Program-made: the position numbers and the translations under genes
Part shown: one piece after another, positions 1 to 5,075 of the stretch
Numbering within the stretch: position 1 is the first letter of the stretch
Layout: each line of letters begins with the position of its first letter
Source of the DNA: Crocinitomicaceae bacterium
GTDB taxonomy: Bacteria > Bacteroidota > Bacteroidia > Flavobacteriales_D > Crocinitomicaceae
Direction of reading: 5' to 3'
DNA length: 5,158 nucleotides
Assembly: GCA_003512365.1 (NCBI GenBank)
Contig: DORI01000077.1
Coordinates: 1 to 5,158, forward strand
Notes under the pieces: generated by a model
What the model was told of the DNA's origin: nothing
What the model saw: the letters and a program-made list of their open reading frames with translations, nothing else
Database searches by the model: none

Positions 1-2
1 CA

Positions 3-80
3 ATACGGTTGCTTCGGGTATTCTCCTATGACCCTATCGCAACAAATTGGGAAATCATAGAAAAGGAAGTCTTAATTTGA
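3..80 (+). CDS. Possible C-terminal tail of an upstream gene (partial)
   Basis: This frame is open from the window edge to a TGA at 78-80 and reads as 25 residues, including the stretch YDPIATNWEIIEKEVLI, which looks like an ordinary mixed charged and hydrophobic protein end. No family is recognised. The call is weak: another plus frame is also open from base 1 to a TAG at 58-60 (19 residues, containing YGCFGYSPMTL), one minus-strand frame is open over most of the stretch, and the frame given here uses several CGG arginine codons, which is unusual for AT-rich DNA. After base 80 there are about 125 AT-rich bases with no gene and no convincing terminator. Confidence 0.25.
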   Translation: MRLLRVFSYDPIATNWEIIEKEVLI

Positions 81-205
81 AAAACTGACGAAGCTAAAAG
101 TATCCCGCATTTTTGGCATTTTTAAAATATTTCATCAATAAAATATAGATAAAAAATGAAACATTAATTTAAAATCACGTTCAATAGGTGATAATTCAAA
201 TATTC

Positions 206-472
206 ATGAGTATTCTTCATTCTTTCATTTTATTTTGCGGCATTTCATTTCTCTCCTCTGCATCTGCTTCAATTCAGGAAACAAAATACTATGCTCGAAA
301 TATTGTATTCAGGAAAACAGGTTTAATTGAATTTGAAAAGTCTTCTACAAAAACTGAAATATCCGTTTATCCTCCAAGAAAAAAAAGACGCGGAAGTCCA
401 TATAGATCAGGAACGGGCGGAAAAAAATGGGGAGGAAAAGTAGGCGCATGTGCAAAAAAAAGAAGACGATAG
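206..472 (+). CDS. Small, highly basic, putatively exported protein
   Basis: I do not recognise this 88-residue protein. The N-terminus (MSILHSFILFCGISFLSSASA) has a hydrophobic core of about 15 residues and an ASA-type signal peptidase I site near residues 20-22, so export is likely. The mature part has a mixed segment (about 23-55) and then a strongly cationic, glycine-containing tail with the clusters RKKRR, GGKKWGGK and a terminal KKRRR, plus one cysteine near the end. The ATG at 206 is preferred over a GTG at 188 because it starts directly at a normal signal peptide. The only downstream relation is a strong terminator 38 bases after the stop, so the gene seems to be its own transcription unit. 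Three A-runs of 7-8 bases (379-386, 421-427, 454-461) encode the lysines and could be slippage or sequencing-error sites. The tail could bind nucleic acid or anionic surface polymers, but that is inference from charge alone. Confidence 0.55.
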   Translation: MSILHSFILFCGISFLSSASASIQETKYYARNIVFRKTGLIEFEKSSTKTEISVYPPRKKRRGSPYRSGTGGKKWGGKVGACAKKRRR

Positions 473-500
473 TTGTTTATTGATTGATTAAATACATTTA
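473..500 (+). promoter_or_regulatory. Candidate Bacteroidota promoter for the 524 lipoprotein
   Basis: A TTG at 473-475 is followed after 17 bases by TACATTTA (493-500), which matches the Bacteroidota -7 element TAnnTTTG at all fixed positions but the last. Transcription would begin near 505-507, only a few bases before the hairpin at 511-535. The match is good but not perfect, and AT-rich DNA gives chance hits. Confidence 0.35.
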
Positions 501-510
501 AAAAGAATTA

Positions 511-543
511 ATACCTTAGCGAAATGCTGAGGTATTTTTTTTT
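511..543 (+). terminator. Strong intrinsic terminator overlapping the next start codon
   Basis: The arm ATACCTTAGC (511-520) pairs with GCTGAGGTAT (526-535) over 10 bp with a single G-T wobble. The loop is GAAAT and a run of nine T (535-543) follows directly. This is a textbook rho-independent terminator for the basic-protein gene ending at 472. The ATG of the downstream lipoprotein (524-526) lies at the loop/3'-arm boundary and the T-run lies inside that reading frame, so the structure may also affect expression of the second gene. Confidence 0.8.
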
Positions 544-991
544 CATTGTAATTTTCATTTTTGTGTCTTGTGGGGAAAAAGAAATTCAAAATATAAAACA
601 TAGGAAACAGAATATTGAAATTTTAGATTCAATTCAGGGGAAACCCACCGTTTGGAAAAATCCTAAGTTAACACCAGTGGGTAGTGATTTGGTTCGAATG
701 ATTCGTGCCTATTATTTAGTTGGTGAGGTTGATAAGGTGCTCCCATTTTTACTATTACCACCATCAATGGATAAAAAAAAGTTAGTTGATATTCTTCAAG
801 AGGCTAAATGGGGTTATGATCTAAAGGTTTCAAATGTGAGATGGATGAACGACTCAGTCTTTGAGTTAAGTGTTAAAACACAAAAGCAACAAACGACAGG
901 TATGGAATTCTATCAAGGGAAAATTGTGAACGATACGGCAAAACTATTGGTCTATTTGAATCCTAATTGTCCATTTGTTAAAAATAACTAA
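524..991 (+). CDS. Small lipoprotein of unknown function
   Basis: The 155-residue product begins MLRYFFFIVIFIFVSCGEKE, a short type II signal peptide with a lipobox ending in Cys16. The +2 residue is glycine followed by acidic residues, as often seen in Bacteroidota lipoproteins. The protein is therefore probably lipid-anchored in the cell envelope. After a charged linker (about 20-45) comes a compact region (about 55-145) with a predicted helix (SDLVRMIRAYYLVGEVDKVL), a second helix and then alternating strand-like segments. That order and size would fit an NTF2-like or cystatin-like alpha+beta fold, but this is a guess from pattern only and no catalytic residues are evident. The start is fixed: an in-frame stop at 509-511 leaves ATG 524 as the only ATG able to include the signal peptide. 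That start lies inside a terminator hairpin. The gene ends convergently to the M16 operon. Confidence 0.75.
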   Translation: MLRYFFFIVIFIFVSCGEKEIQNIKHRKQNIEILDSIQGKPTVWKNPKLTPVGSDLVRMIRAYYLVGEVDKVLPFLLLPPSMDKKKLVDILQEAKWGYDLKVSNVRWMNDSVFELSVKTQKQQTTGMEFYQGKIVNDTAKLLVYLNPNCPFVKNN

Positions 992-992
992 T

Positions 993-1066
993 ACTGAATA
1001 AATCACAGTTAAAGATTTTTTAAATATTGATTTGCTAAGTGTTTTATATCGTTTTATTTATTCAGT
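993..1066. repeat. 11-bp perfect inverted repeat, 52-base spacer
   Basis: ACTGAATAAAT (993-1003) is the exact reverse complement of ATTTATTCAGT (1056-1066). The first arm starts one base after the lipoprotein stop codon (989-991). RNA from either strand could close into a long stem-loop, with a 52-base AT-rich loop that itself contains short pairing options (TTAAA/TTTAA at about 1009-1023). It could protect or terminate the lipoprotein mRNA at its 3' end. The low GC content (2 of 11 pairs) and missing terminal U-run make a classical terminator unlikely. Confidence 0.5.
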
Positions 1067-1150
1067 TGCAAATATACACTTTAGGTAATTTTTATCTACA
1101 GTTAAACTATTAATTATACGGTTAGGTGAAGATACCCGGATTGTCTTTAT

Positions 1151-1282
1151 TTAGTCTTCCTTAATGATGAGTGTATCAATAGAAATATAGTCGGTTTTTT
1201 TATTACTTAACTTAAGAAGATGTTGACTATTTAGATCAAAAAAATGAAATAAAAAGAAAATATAAAGTAGCGTTCGAATCAT
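1151..1282 (-). CDS. Possible exported micro-protein or remnant of a secreted-protein gene
   Basis: The frame starts at ATG 1282-1280 and gives 43 residues. The first part, MIRTLLYIFFLFHFFDLNSQ, is built like a Bacteroidota signal peptide (positive n-region, Phe/Leu core, N-S-Q end). It continues with a polar segment containing KLSNKKTDYISIDTLII and stops at TAA 1153-1151. An AGG lies 6 bases before the ATG. After the stop the same frame stays open for 30 more codons to 1061, ending at TAA 1060-1058, so the locus may be a longer gene broken by one nonsense mutation. It lies 84 bases downstream of the M16 stop on the same strand and could be reached by read-through. The caution is that AT-rich DNA with T-runs easily produces Phe/Leu-rich false signal peptides, and no family is recognised. 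Confidence 0.3.
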   Translation of the reverse strand: MIRTLLYIFFLFHFFDLNSQHLLKLSNKKTDYISIDTLIIKED

Positions 1283-1366
1283 AACCAACCTGTAATTATG
1301 AATTCAAAAAATGGTTACAAATTCTAAATTATTACCGTTTAATTGCTGAACAAAAAAGTTCTTGAT

Positions 1367-2596
1367 TTAACAATCGTATACCAATACGGATCTTAAATCT
1401 GAGGCAAAATATTTTGAAGCTATTTCACTTAGTTGTGTTTGTGTTATCTTGTCGATCGATGCATGAATTTCCGCAAGCGTGTCTATTTGATTGAAAACTA
1501 ACATGCTTTTACCTAGTCCCTGCATAATACCTGAATTAGAATCCATGCCCAAAGCGAGTTGTCCTTTTAATTGCTCCTTTGCTTTGTGCAATTGAACGGA
1601 CGAAAAAGACTCATTCATCATCCTATCCAATTCCCTGTAAATAAGAGATATTGCCTTTTCCAAATTTTTAGACTCCGTACCTAGGTAAACTTGCCAATAG
1701 CCTGTATCTGCATAAGTGTGGTAACTCGCCTCAACAGAGTAAGCTAGACCGTATTTTTCCCGAACACTTAAATTTAATCTTGAATTCAACGCTGGTCCTC
1801 CTAAAACATTAATTAGCAAGGCCATCGCTACCCTATTCTGATCATGATAACTCGGTCCGATTGATCCAATTATCGCATGTGCTTGAAAATTCGCTTCTTT
1901 TTCACGATGTTCAAAAGGTTCGTAATTTGTAAATTCAACAATTTTCGGTCGATTACCCGTTTGTGGCATTTCTGCTAACTGCATCTCAAGCAGACTTGCC
2001 ATTTTTTCTGCAGACATGTTACCAACATAGGAAACAACTAAATTGTCTCGAGTAAAAAATTCTTTTGCAAACGTTCTCAAATCATTTGTATTGAAACGCT
2101 GAACAGTTTTTTTTGTACCTAAAATATTATACCCCAAACTATGCCCCTTAAACAATCTTGCCTCGAAATCATCAAAAATACGATCTGAAGGTGAATCCAT
2201 GTAGGAGTTTAATTCATCGATAATTACTTCCTTTTCCTTGTCAATTTCCTTTTCTGGAAACGTGGAACGGATGGCGATATCTGCTAATAATTCAATTGCT
2301 CTAGCTGTATATTTCTTTGAAAAAGAAGCATATAAACAAAGTTCTTCTTTCGCTGTGTAAGCATTTAACTCCCCTCCAACAGCATCAATTCGAGAAAGGA
2401 TGTGGTATGCTTTTCTTTTTTCAGTGCCTTTAAAAACACAATGTTCTATGAAATGTGCTAATCCCATTTGAGAAGAACTTTCAAAACGAGAACCTGCAGC
2501 GAAGAAAAAACCCAAATGTGCAACTTGATTCGGTACTTTCAAATGAACCAAACGTATTCCGTTGGAAAGGGTTAAACAAATAGGTTCTTTTCTCAT
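1367..2596 (-). CDS. M16 family zinc metallopeptidase (processing-peptidase-like)
   Basis: This 409-residue protein has the two-lobed M16B architecture: a catalytic N-terminal half (about 1-200) and a C-terminal half (about 210-405). The inverted zinc motif HFIEH is at residues 48-52, with Glu51 as general base, and the distal zinc ligand is Glu128 in the IIDEL segment, 75 residues later, as expected for the family. The C-terminal half keeps the substrate-binding Arg and Tyr in VREKYGLAYSV (Arg279, Tyr286), preceded by a GGPALNSRLN variant of the usual GGG-SSRL loop. A single chain carrying both the zinc site and the R/Y pair should be an active homodimeric peptidase. No signal peptide is seen, so it is probably cytoplasmic; the substrates are unknown. 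The start is ATG 2596, not the TTG at 2599, because the ATG overlaps the pdxH stop by one base (TGATG), implying translational coupling. It is the last gene of the operon. Confidence 0.93.
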   Translation of the reverse strand: MRKEPICLTLSNGIRLVHLKVPNQVAHLGFFFAAGSRFESSSQMGLAHFIEHCVFKGTEKRKAYHILSRIDAVGGELNAYTAKEELCLYASFSKKYTARAIELLADIAIRSTFPEKEIDKEKEVIIDELNSYMDSPSDRIFDDFEARLFKGHSLGYNILGTKKTVQRFNTNDLRTFAKEFFTRDNLVVSYVGNMSAEKMASLLEMQLAEMPQTGNRPKIVEFTNYEPFEHREKEANFQAHAIIGSIGPSYHDQNRVAMALLINVLGGPALNSRLNLSVREKYGLAYSVEASYHTYADTGYWQVYLGTESKNLEKAISLIYRELDRMMNESFSSVQLHKAKEQLKGQLALGMDSNSGIMQGLGKSMLVFNQIDTLAEIHASIDKITQTQLSEIASKYFASDLRSVLVYDC

Positions 2597-3237
2597 CAAG
2601 GATTTTTACGTTGAACTTTCCATGAATCTGATATTTTTATGTAAACCAATCGGTCATGTAATCGCGACGGTTGACCTTGCCAAAACTCAAGTTCACTTGG
2701 CATTAATGCATATCCTCCCCAATGTGGTGGACGAGGAACGGAATCTTTAAACTGTTGTTCTAAATTGGTAATCCTAGAAAAAAGTTCATTTCTGTCTGCT
2801 AATATTTCAGACTGATAGGATGCCCAAGCACCTAGTTGGCTTTCACGCGGCCGGGAGGCAAAGTAGGCATCACTGTTCTCTTCAGAAATTTTTGAAACCG
2901 AACCTGTAATGCGCACTTGTCGTTGAAGTTTCGGCCAAAAGAATAACATGGAAGCAATTGGGTTTAGTGAAAGTTCTTCGCCTTTTTGACTGGCGTAGTT
3001 GGTATAAAACACAAATGACTCCTCCACAAGTTCTTTTAAATAAACTATTCTCGAGGAAGGAATTCCATTGCTATTCACCGTGGACAAGCACAATGCATTT
3101 GATTCTAATTCATTATTTTTTACTGCTTCATCAAACCATGTGGAAAACAATTCAAAAGGAGAAACAGTAGGTTCAATAAGCCTATCATTTGAGAAATCTT
3201 TGTGATTGTCTCTGAGTTTTTTTAATTCTTCACTCAT
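2596..3237 (-). CDS. pdxH: Pyridoxamine/pyridoxine 5'-phosphate oxidase
   Basis: This FMN-dependent enzyme oxidises pyridoxamine or pyridoxine 5'-phosphate to pyridoxal 5'-phosphate, the last step of B6 cofactor synthesis and salvage, in the cytoplasm. At 213 residues it has the usual full length. The FMN/substrate segment is SSRIVYLK (Arg63, Lys68), followed by YTNYASQKGEEL, RQVRITG and YFASRPRESQLGAWAS (Tyr125, Arg129, Ser133). The C-terminal dimerisation and active-site block reads PRPPHWGGY, then FWQGQPSRLHDR with Arg192 and His194. These match Escherichia coli Arg67, Lys72, Tyr129, Arg133, Ser137, Arg197 and His199. One small oddity is the last four residues, RKNP, where the family normally ends RLxP. 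The ATG overlaps the stop of the DUF4494 gene by four bases (ATGA) and its TGA overlaps the M16 start, so it is the middle gene of a coupled operon. Confidence 0.97.
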   Translation of the reverse strand: MSEELKKLRDNHKDFSNDRLIEPTVSPFELFSTWFDEAVKNNELESNALCLSTVNSNGIPSSRIVYLKELVEESFVFYTNYASQKGEELSLNPIASMLFFWPKLQRQVRITGSVSKISEENSDAYFASRPRESQLGAWASYQSEILADRNELFSRITNLEQQFKDSVPRPPHWGGYALMPSELEFWQGQPSRLHDRLVYIKISDSWKVQRKNP

Positions 3238-3839
3238 TCTTCTTCTTGCGTGAAGTTATCTTCAATCTCGCTTTCGCTATCTATGGCTTCATCTTCGAAT
3301 TCATCGTCTTCATCTGACCCGGATGCGCTAAATACTATGCCTTTAGGAGTTGGATTTTCATACACTTCTTCAATAACTTGATTTATTTTCTTTGCGGGTG
3401 ATGCCACATCTTCTTCACGGTAAGGAAAAATTTCGACAATCGGAGATGCCGCAATGGCCGTTATATTAAAGTCTATCATCAGAGTACCTAAACTTTCTTG
3501 TACACGCTCATACGCTACTTTGACCGTATCGGCAGAAACTAAGAAATTCTGGGTAATGGTTTTCTTCTTATCGGCTTCATCGTCCACTTTATCATAAGAC
3601 ACCTTGCATTTGAACCAAGTTTCTGAGTCGTCATATTGAAAAATATCGTGAATATCTGTGCGTGCGATTCCTGTTACTAAAAACTCTCCTCTGATAGAAG
3701 AACCCAACTCTTCGTAAATACGAGCTTCAGCATCTGTAAAGGTCATTGCTGCCAACATGTATGGTTCTGATACTCTTTTAAACGTACCATTTTCTAATTG
3801 CTTTGTGTATTTTACTTTAACTGTAAACCAAGAATTCAT
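3234..3839 (-). CDS. DUF4494 family protein of unknown function
   Basis: The 201-residue product matches my recollection of the DUF4494 family, a conserved Bacteroidota protein without assigned function. It begins MNSWFTVKVKYTKQLENG, followed by the typical SEPYMLAAMTFTDAEARIYEE segment (about 24-44), a middle block with ETWFKCKVSY (about 72-81) and the ITQNFLVSADTVKVAYERV block (about 95-113). The folded part ends near residue 140 (EIFPYREED). The last 28 or so residues (from 174) are almost only Glu, Asp and Ser, a disordered acidic tail. There is no signal peptide or membrane segment, so it is cytoplasmic. It leads the operon, just downstream of a strong promoter match, and its TGA overlaps the pdxH ATG by four bases. 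A link to B6 metabolism or proteolysis is only guilt by association. Confidence 0.85.
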   Translation of the reverse strand: MNSWFTVKVKYTKQLENGTFKRVSEPYMLAAMTFTDAEARIYEELGSSIRGEFLVTGIARTDIHDIFQYDDSETWFKCKVSYDKVDDEADKKKTITQNFLVSADTVKVAYERVQESLGTLMIDFNITAIAASPIVEIFPYREEDVASPAKKINQVIEEVYENPTPKGIVFSASGSDEDDEFEDEAIDSESEIEDNFTQEEE

Positions 3840-3859
3840 TTGTAAAAAAAATTAGGCTA

Positions 3860-3893
3860 CAAATATAAGTGCCACAATTCCTTTTTTATACAA
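3860..3893 (-). promoter_or_regulatory. Promoter of the DUF4494-pdxH-M16 operon
   Basis: On the minus strand a perfect -7 element TATATTTG (TAnnTTTG consensus) occupies 3867 to 3860. A TTG at 3893-3891 lies 23 bases upstream, at the long end of the range seen for Flavobacteriia promoters. Transcription would start near 3854, giving a leader of about 15 AT-rich bases before ATG 3839. There is no Shine-Dalgarno, which is normal for this phylum. Confidence 0.6.
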
Positions 3894-3909
3894 TTGTTGA
3901 AAAGAAAAC

Positions 3910-4374
3910 TTATTTCGAAAAAGCGAAAGGCAATAGATCTTCAACTTTATCAATTACCAATGTTCGGTTGTCTTGATTTACCATGATAATTCGAATCGGA
4001 GTGGATTGTCGCATAGAACTTTCGATCATAACTTGTCTACAAGATCCACATGGAGCTAAAATCAATTCTTTAGAAACGAGTGTCCCCTTGGCTACAATGC
4101 AAATGGTATCAATAACTTCATTCGGATAATTTGCTCCTGCATAGAACAAAGCCACGCGTTCCGCACACAATCCTGATGGATATGCCAAATTTTCTTGATT
4201 ATTCCCTAATACAACATGACCATTTCCTAATAAAACACTAGCCCCAACTTGAAATTCACTATATGGTGCGTATGCATTATTCATAGCCTCAAATGCAGCG
4301 TCTACGAGCTTCTGATCATTTTTAGACAATAAATTAAAATGACTGTACTGTGCGTACTTAAATGAAAATTCCAT
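3910..4374 (-). CDS. cdd: Cytidine deaminase
   Basis: This enzyme hydrolytically deaminates cytidine and deoxycytidine to uridine and deoxyuridine in pyrimidine salvage, in the cytoplasm. In the 154-residue form the substrate-binding N-x-E is at Asn59-Glu61 (NNQENLAYPSGL). The catalytic C-A-E is at Cys70-Glu72, and the other two zinc cysteines are in PCGSC (Cys109, Cys112). AYAPYSEFQVGA (about 34-45) is the family's characteristic N-terminal block. Three cysteine zinc ligands and the short length indicate the tetrameric class. The frame can be extended to a TTG at 4428, adding 18 residues, but these are hydrophobic, not family-like and overlap the promoter. ATG 4374 gives a normal start, MEFSFKYAQY. 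It is divergent from the FKBP gene and 70 bases upstream of the DUF4494 gene, which has its own promoter. Confidence 0.95.
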   Translation of the reverse strand: MEFSFKYAQYSHFNLLSKNDQKLVDAAFEAMNNAYAPYSEFQVGASVLLGNGHVVLGNNQENLAYPSGLCAERVALFYAGANYPNEVIDTICIVAKGTLVSKELILAPCGSCRQVMIESSMRQSTPIRIIMVNQDNRTLVIDKVEDLLPFAFSK

Positions 4375-4395
4375 TAAAAATGCATACGCAAGGTA

Positions 4396-4428
4396 AAAAT
4401 ATAGGTTACAAGTTTGAATTTTGATCAA
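4396..4428 (-). promoter_or_regulatory. Promoter of cdd
   Basis: On the minus strand TATATTTT (4403 to 4396) matches TAnnTTTG except the last base. A TTG at 4428-4426 is 22 bases upstream. The predicted start near 4390 leaves a leader of about 16 bases before ATG 4374. This placement is the main argument against translating from the TTG at 4428. Confidence 0.5.
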
Positions 4429-4447
4429 TGAAACAAGAATAAATCCG

Positions 4448-4455
4448 TAAATTCG
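4448..4455 (+). promoter_or_regulatory. Weak -7-like element before the FKBP gene
   Basis: TAAATTCG matches TAnnTTTG at five of six fixed positions. The nearest TTG (4421-4423) is 24 bases upstream. Only six bases separate the element from ATG 4462, so a transcript from here would be leaderless or nearly so. No better match exists in the 87-base divergent region. Confidence 0.3.
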
Positions 4456-4461
4456 TAGCCT

Positions 4462-5073
4462 ATGGAATTTTCAAATTTAAACCTTCACGAAAAAGCTAGC
4501 TTGGCAATAGGCGTAAGTATTGGTCAAAGTCTAAAATCTCAAGACCTGTCTGAATTGGACACCAACCTTTTACTTAAAGGAATTATGCACGTATTTGCTA
4601 ATCAAGAGCTAAATTTTTCAGAACAAGAGGCAAATGCAGCTATTCAAGAGTACGTAAATCTGCAAAAAGAAAAATTCCATAAAGTGACAAAAGAAGAAGG
4701 TGAATTGTTTTTACAGAAAAATGCAAGTAAATCAGGCGTTAATACTACTTCTTCTGGCTTACAATATGAGGTGATCGTTGAAGGCGAAGGTGTAAAGCCA
4801 ACAAAAAGCGATAACGTCAGCGTGCATTATCATGGAACACTCATTGACGGAACTGTTTTCGATAGTTCAGTTCAACGAGGTCAACCTGCTACCTTTGGTG
4901 TGCAACAGGTAATAGCGGGATGGACAGAAGCGCTACAATTGATGTCCACAGGTTCCAAGTACCGACTTTATATTCCTCAAGAATTAGCGTACGGAGCAAC
5001 TCCGCATCCGGGAGGTCCAATAAAACCATATAGCGCACTTATATTTGATGTTGAATTATTATCTGTTAATTAG
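4462..5073 (+). CDS. FKBP-type peptidyl-prolyl cis-trans isomerase
   Basis: The 203-residue protein catalyses cis-trans isomerisation of prolyl bonds and likely assists protein folding. Residues about 8-90 form the helical FKBP_N dimerisation region typical of Mip/FklB-like proteins (AIGVSIGQSLKSQDL, then a charged helix). Residues about 97-202 form the FKBP catalytic domain. The active-site pocket is complete compared with human FKBP12: Tyr123, Phe133, Asp134, Phe145, Val150, Ile151, Trp154, Tyr177 and Phe195, with the signature blocks VHYHGTLIDGTVFDSS and LAYGATPHPGG. No signal peptide or lipobox is present, so it acts in the cytoplasm, unlike many Bacteroidota FKBPs, which are lipoproteins. 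A lipoprotein gene starts two bases after its stop, suggesting co-transcription. It resembles FklB but an exact symbol is not justified. Confidence 0.95.
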   Translation: MEFSNLNLHEKASLAIGVSIGQSLKSQDLSELDTNLLLKGIMHVFANQELNFSEQEANAAIQEYVNLQKEKFHKVTKEEGELFLQKNASKSGVNTTSSGLQYEVIVEGEGVKPTKSDNVSVHYHGTLIDGTVFDSSVQRGQPATFGVQQVIAGWTEALQLMSTGSKYRLYIPQELAYGATPHPGGPIKPYSALIFDVELLSVN

Positions 5074-5075
5074 TC

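Larger units (their letters stand above)
992..1366. other. AT-rich gap between convergent genes
   Basis: These 375 bases separate the stop codons of the lipoprotein gene (plus) and the M16 peptidase gene (minus). They contain no long ORF and no GC-rich terminator of the kind seen at 511-543. Present are an 11-bp inverted repeat (993-1066), a 43-codon minus-strand frame with a signal-peptide-like start (1151-1282), and a perfect minus-strand TATATTTG box (1076 to 1069) without a matching upstream TTG. Any terminators for the two flanking units must be weak, AT-rich or factor-dependent; a short GAAC/GTTC stem at about 1347-1362 is too small to call. Confidence 0.6.
4363..4473. repeat. 12-bp inverted repeat spanning both divergent start codons
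   Basis: TGAAAATTCCAT (4363-4374) is the exact reverse complement of ATGGAATTTTCA (4462-4473). Each copy is the first four codons (Met-Glu-Phe-Ser) of one of the two divergent genes, cdd and the FKBP gene. The 87 bases between them hold both promoters. The identity stops at the ATG on the upstream side and after codon four on the downstream side. Confidence 0.6.

Noticed and set aside
109..125. Tandem GCATTTTTG / GCATTTTTA near-repeat
   Set aside because: Only two short AT-rich units, readily expected by chance at this composition.
131..161. TTTCAT/ATGAAA stem as a terminator for the upstream gene
   Set aside because: Six AT-rich base pairs with a loop of about 20 bases and no T-run.
1272..1280. 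GTTCGAATC, identical to a tRNA T-loop core
   Set aside because: The flanking bases do not form a T-arm stem and there is no acceptor, D or anticodon arm nearby. It is a chance match.
2562..2750. Plus-strand 62-codon ORF across the pdxH/M16 junction
   Set aside because: It lies antisense to two well-supported genes, has no recognisable domain, and is a frame shadow.
2958..3170. Plus-strand 70-codon ORF inside pdxH
   Set aside because: It is antisense to the conserved N-terminal part of PdxH and its composition is that of a complementary-strand shadow.
3873..3900. CAATT/AATTG hairpin as a cdd terminator
   Set aside because: The stem is only five weak pairs with a 12-base loop and it overlaps the operon promoter; no T-run follows on the minus strand.
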